Assembly: GCA_963801035.1 (NCBI GenBank)
Contig: CAWDDF010000005.1
Span: 124,001 to 188,000, forward strand
Direction of reading: 5' to 3'
Origin: JACCZX01 sp963801035
Lineage (GTDB): Bacteria > Pseudomonadota > Gammaproteobacteria > Burkholderiales > Burkholderiaceae_F
Length of the DNA stretch: 64,000 bases
Shown: piece after piece, positions 63,628-64,000 of the stretch
How the letters are laid out: the number at the start of each line of letters is the position of its first letter
Position numbering within the stretch: position 1 is the stretch's first letter
Notes under the pieces: generated by a model
The model's input: the letters and a program-made list of their open reading frames with translations, nothing else
Databases searched by the model: none
What the model was told of the DNA's origin: nothing
Program-made: the position numbers and the translations under genes

Positions 63628-64000
63628 GTGACTACCGAAGGGAGCTTACTTGCGCCCACGCGGCATCCGCTTGCGTGGAAAACTCCGGAGTTCAACGACG
63701 AGCACGCGCTCGACGCCGAACTCACGCGCATCTTCGACATCTGTCATGGCTGCCGCCGCTGCGTCAGCCTGTGCGGCGCATTTCCGACGCTGTTCGATCT
63801 GATCGACAACGGTCCGACCGGGGAACTCGACGGCGTTCCGAAGGAGAAATACAAAGACGTCGTCGATCAGTGTTATCTGTGCGACATGTGCTACATGAGC
63901 AAGTGTCCGTATGTGCCGCCGCATCCATGGAATGTCGATTTTCCGCACACGATGCTGCGCGCGAAGGCGGTGCACTTCGGCAAGCACGGCGCTTCCAGCA
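63628..64000 (+). CDS. Heterodisulfide-reductase-related Fe-S oxidoreductase (3' partial)
   Basis: The reading frame is open from a GTG at 63628 to the right edge of the window. The first 124 codons read MTTEGSLLAPTRHPLAWKTP and then two ferredoxin-type Cys clusters: DICHGCRRCVSLCGAFPT and QCYLCDMCYMSKCPYVPP. These match two [4Fe-4S] centres at the start of Fe-S oxidoreductases of the GlpC/HdrB-related group. Such genes commonly follow a rubrerythrin gene in Burkholderiales, often with a DUF3501 gene after them. The rest is outside the window. Confidence 0.88.
   Translation, partial: MTTEGSLLAPTRHPLAWKTPEFNDEHALDAELTRIFDICHGCRRCVSLCGAFPTLFDLIDNGPTGELDGVPKEKYKDVVDQCYLCDMCYMSKCPYVPPHPWNVDFPHTMLRAKAVHFGKHGASS

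Noticed and set aside
1..64000. tRNA, rRNA, CRISPR array, prophage, IS element
   Set aside because: Intergenic regions were scanned by eye; no cloverleaf, regularly spaced repeats, phage genes or transposase was seen.

Overview
The window is about 64 kb of a high-GC (roughly 60 %) proteobacterial chromosome. It most resembles a Betaproteobacterium of the Burkholderiales. The support is the gspF-G-H-I-J-K-L-M-N-D order, the etfB-etfA-acyl-CoA dehydrogenase block followed by rubrerythrin and an Fe-S oxidoreductase, the Fur-boxed fbp genes and the MoxR-DUF58-TgpA operon. This is an inference from gene content; no rRNA or tRNA gene was seen. No prophage, IS element, CRISPR array or origin was recognised.

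Layout. 1-8.5 kb: the distal part of a type II secretion (T2SS) operon. 8.8-17.1 kb: an unusual block directly downstream, made of a very large two-haem peroxidase-family gene, a small secreted Ig-like protein and three tandem parvulin/SurA-like genes. 17.1-21.1 kb: a gene-poor accessory stretch with an AT-richer NTF2-like gene, a ChaN-like lipoprotein, short repeats and an atypical pyrophosphatase. 21.1-25.3 kb: hemerythrin, PaiB, and the ATPase and permease of a Fur-boxed ferric-iron ABC transporter. 25.4-31.1 kb: maleylacetoacetate isomerase, MltB and the TgpA/DUF58/MoxR operon. 31.1-35.5 kb: a histone-deacetylase-like protein, an acyl-CoA ligase, an ECHDC3-like crotonase and a divergent ClpX paralogue. 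35.6-38.5 kb: an aminotransferase/arginine-dihydrolase fusion with an Lrp regulator. 38.6-45.1 kb: MFS transporter, GlcG, YdcF, propionyl-CoA synthetase, a receiver/degenerate-GGDEF protein and a membrane hydroxylase. 45.1-52.4 kb: a putative catabolic locus with a PanB paralogue, a GntR regulator, a complete Liv-type ABC transporter and a phytanoyl-CoA dioxygenase-like protein. 52.4-56.2 kb: an NlpC/P60 peptidase, Fur-boxed fbpA and hemP, and a PYROXD2/CrtI-like oxidoreductase. 56.2-64 kb: putA, etfBA, acyl-CoA dehydrogenase, rubrerythrin and the start of an Fe-S oxidoreductase.

Functional links. The arginine-dihydrolase/ornithine-aminotransferase fusion and PutA together would take arginine and proline to glutamate. 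ETF and the acyl-CoA dehydrogenase fit with the ligase and other fatty-acid genes. FbpA sits about 28 kb from FbpB/C, but both loci carry Fur-box-like sites. The most promising uncharacterised unit is the haem protein, Ig-like protein and three parvulins next to the T2SS. I read it as a possible secreted oxidase/peroxidase with its own periplasmic folding helpers.

Caveat. Many genes carry reading-frame breaks: gspD, the haem gene (roughly 18), the Ig-like gene, mltB, prpE, the hydroxylase, the GntR gene (several), livM, livG and putA. Long stretches such as 27-41 kb are clean. The peptides between breaks keep good coding character. I cannot tell from the sequence whether these are genuine lesions or consensus errors in a draft assembly, so such genes are typed 'pseudogene' in the sense of 'broken as read'.
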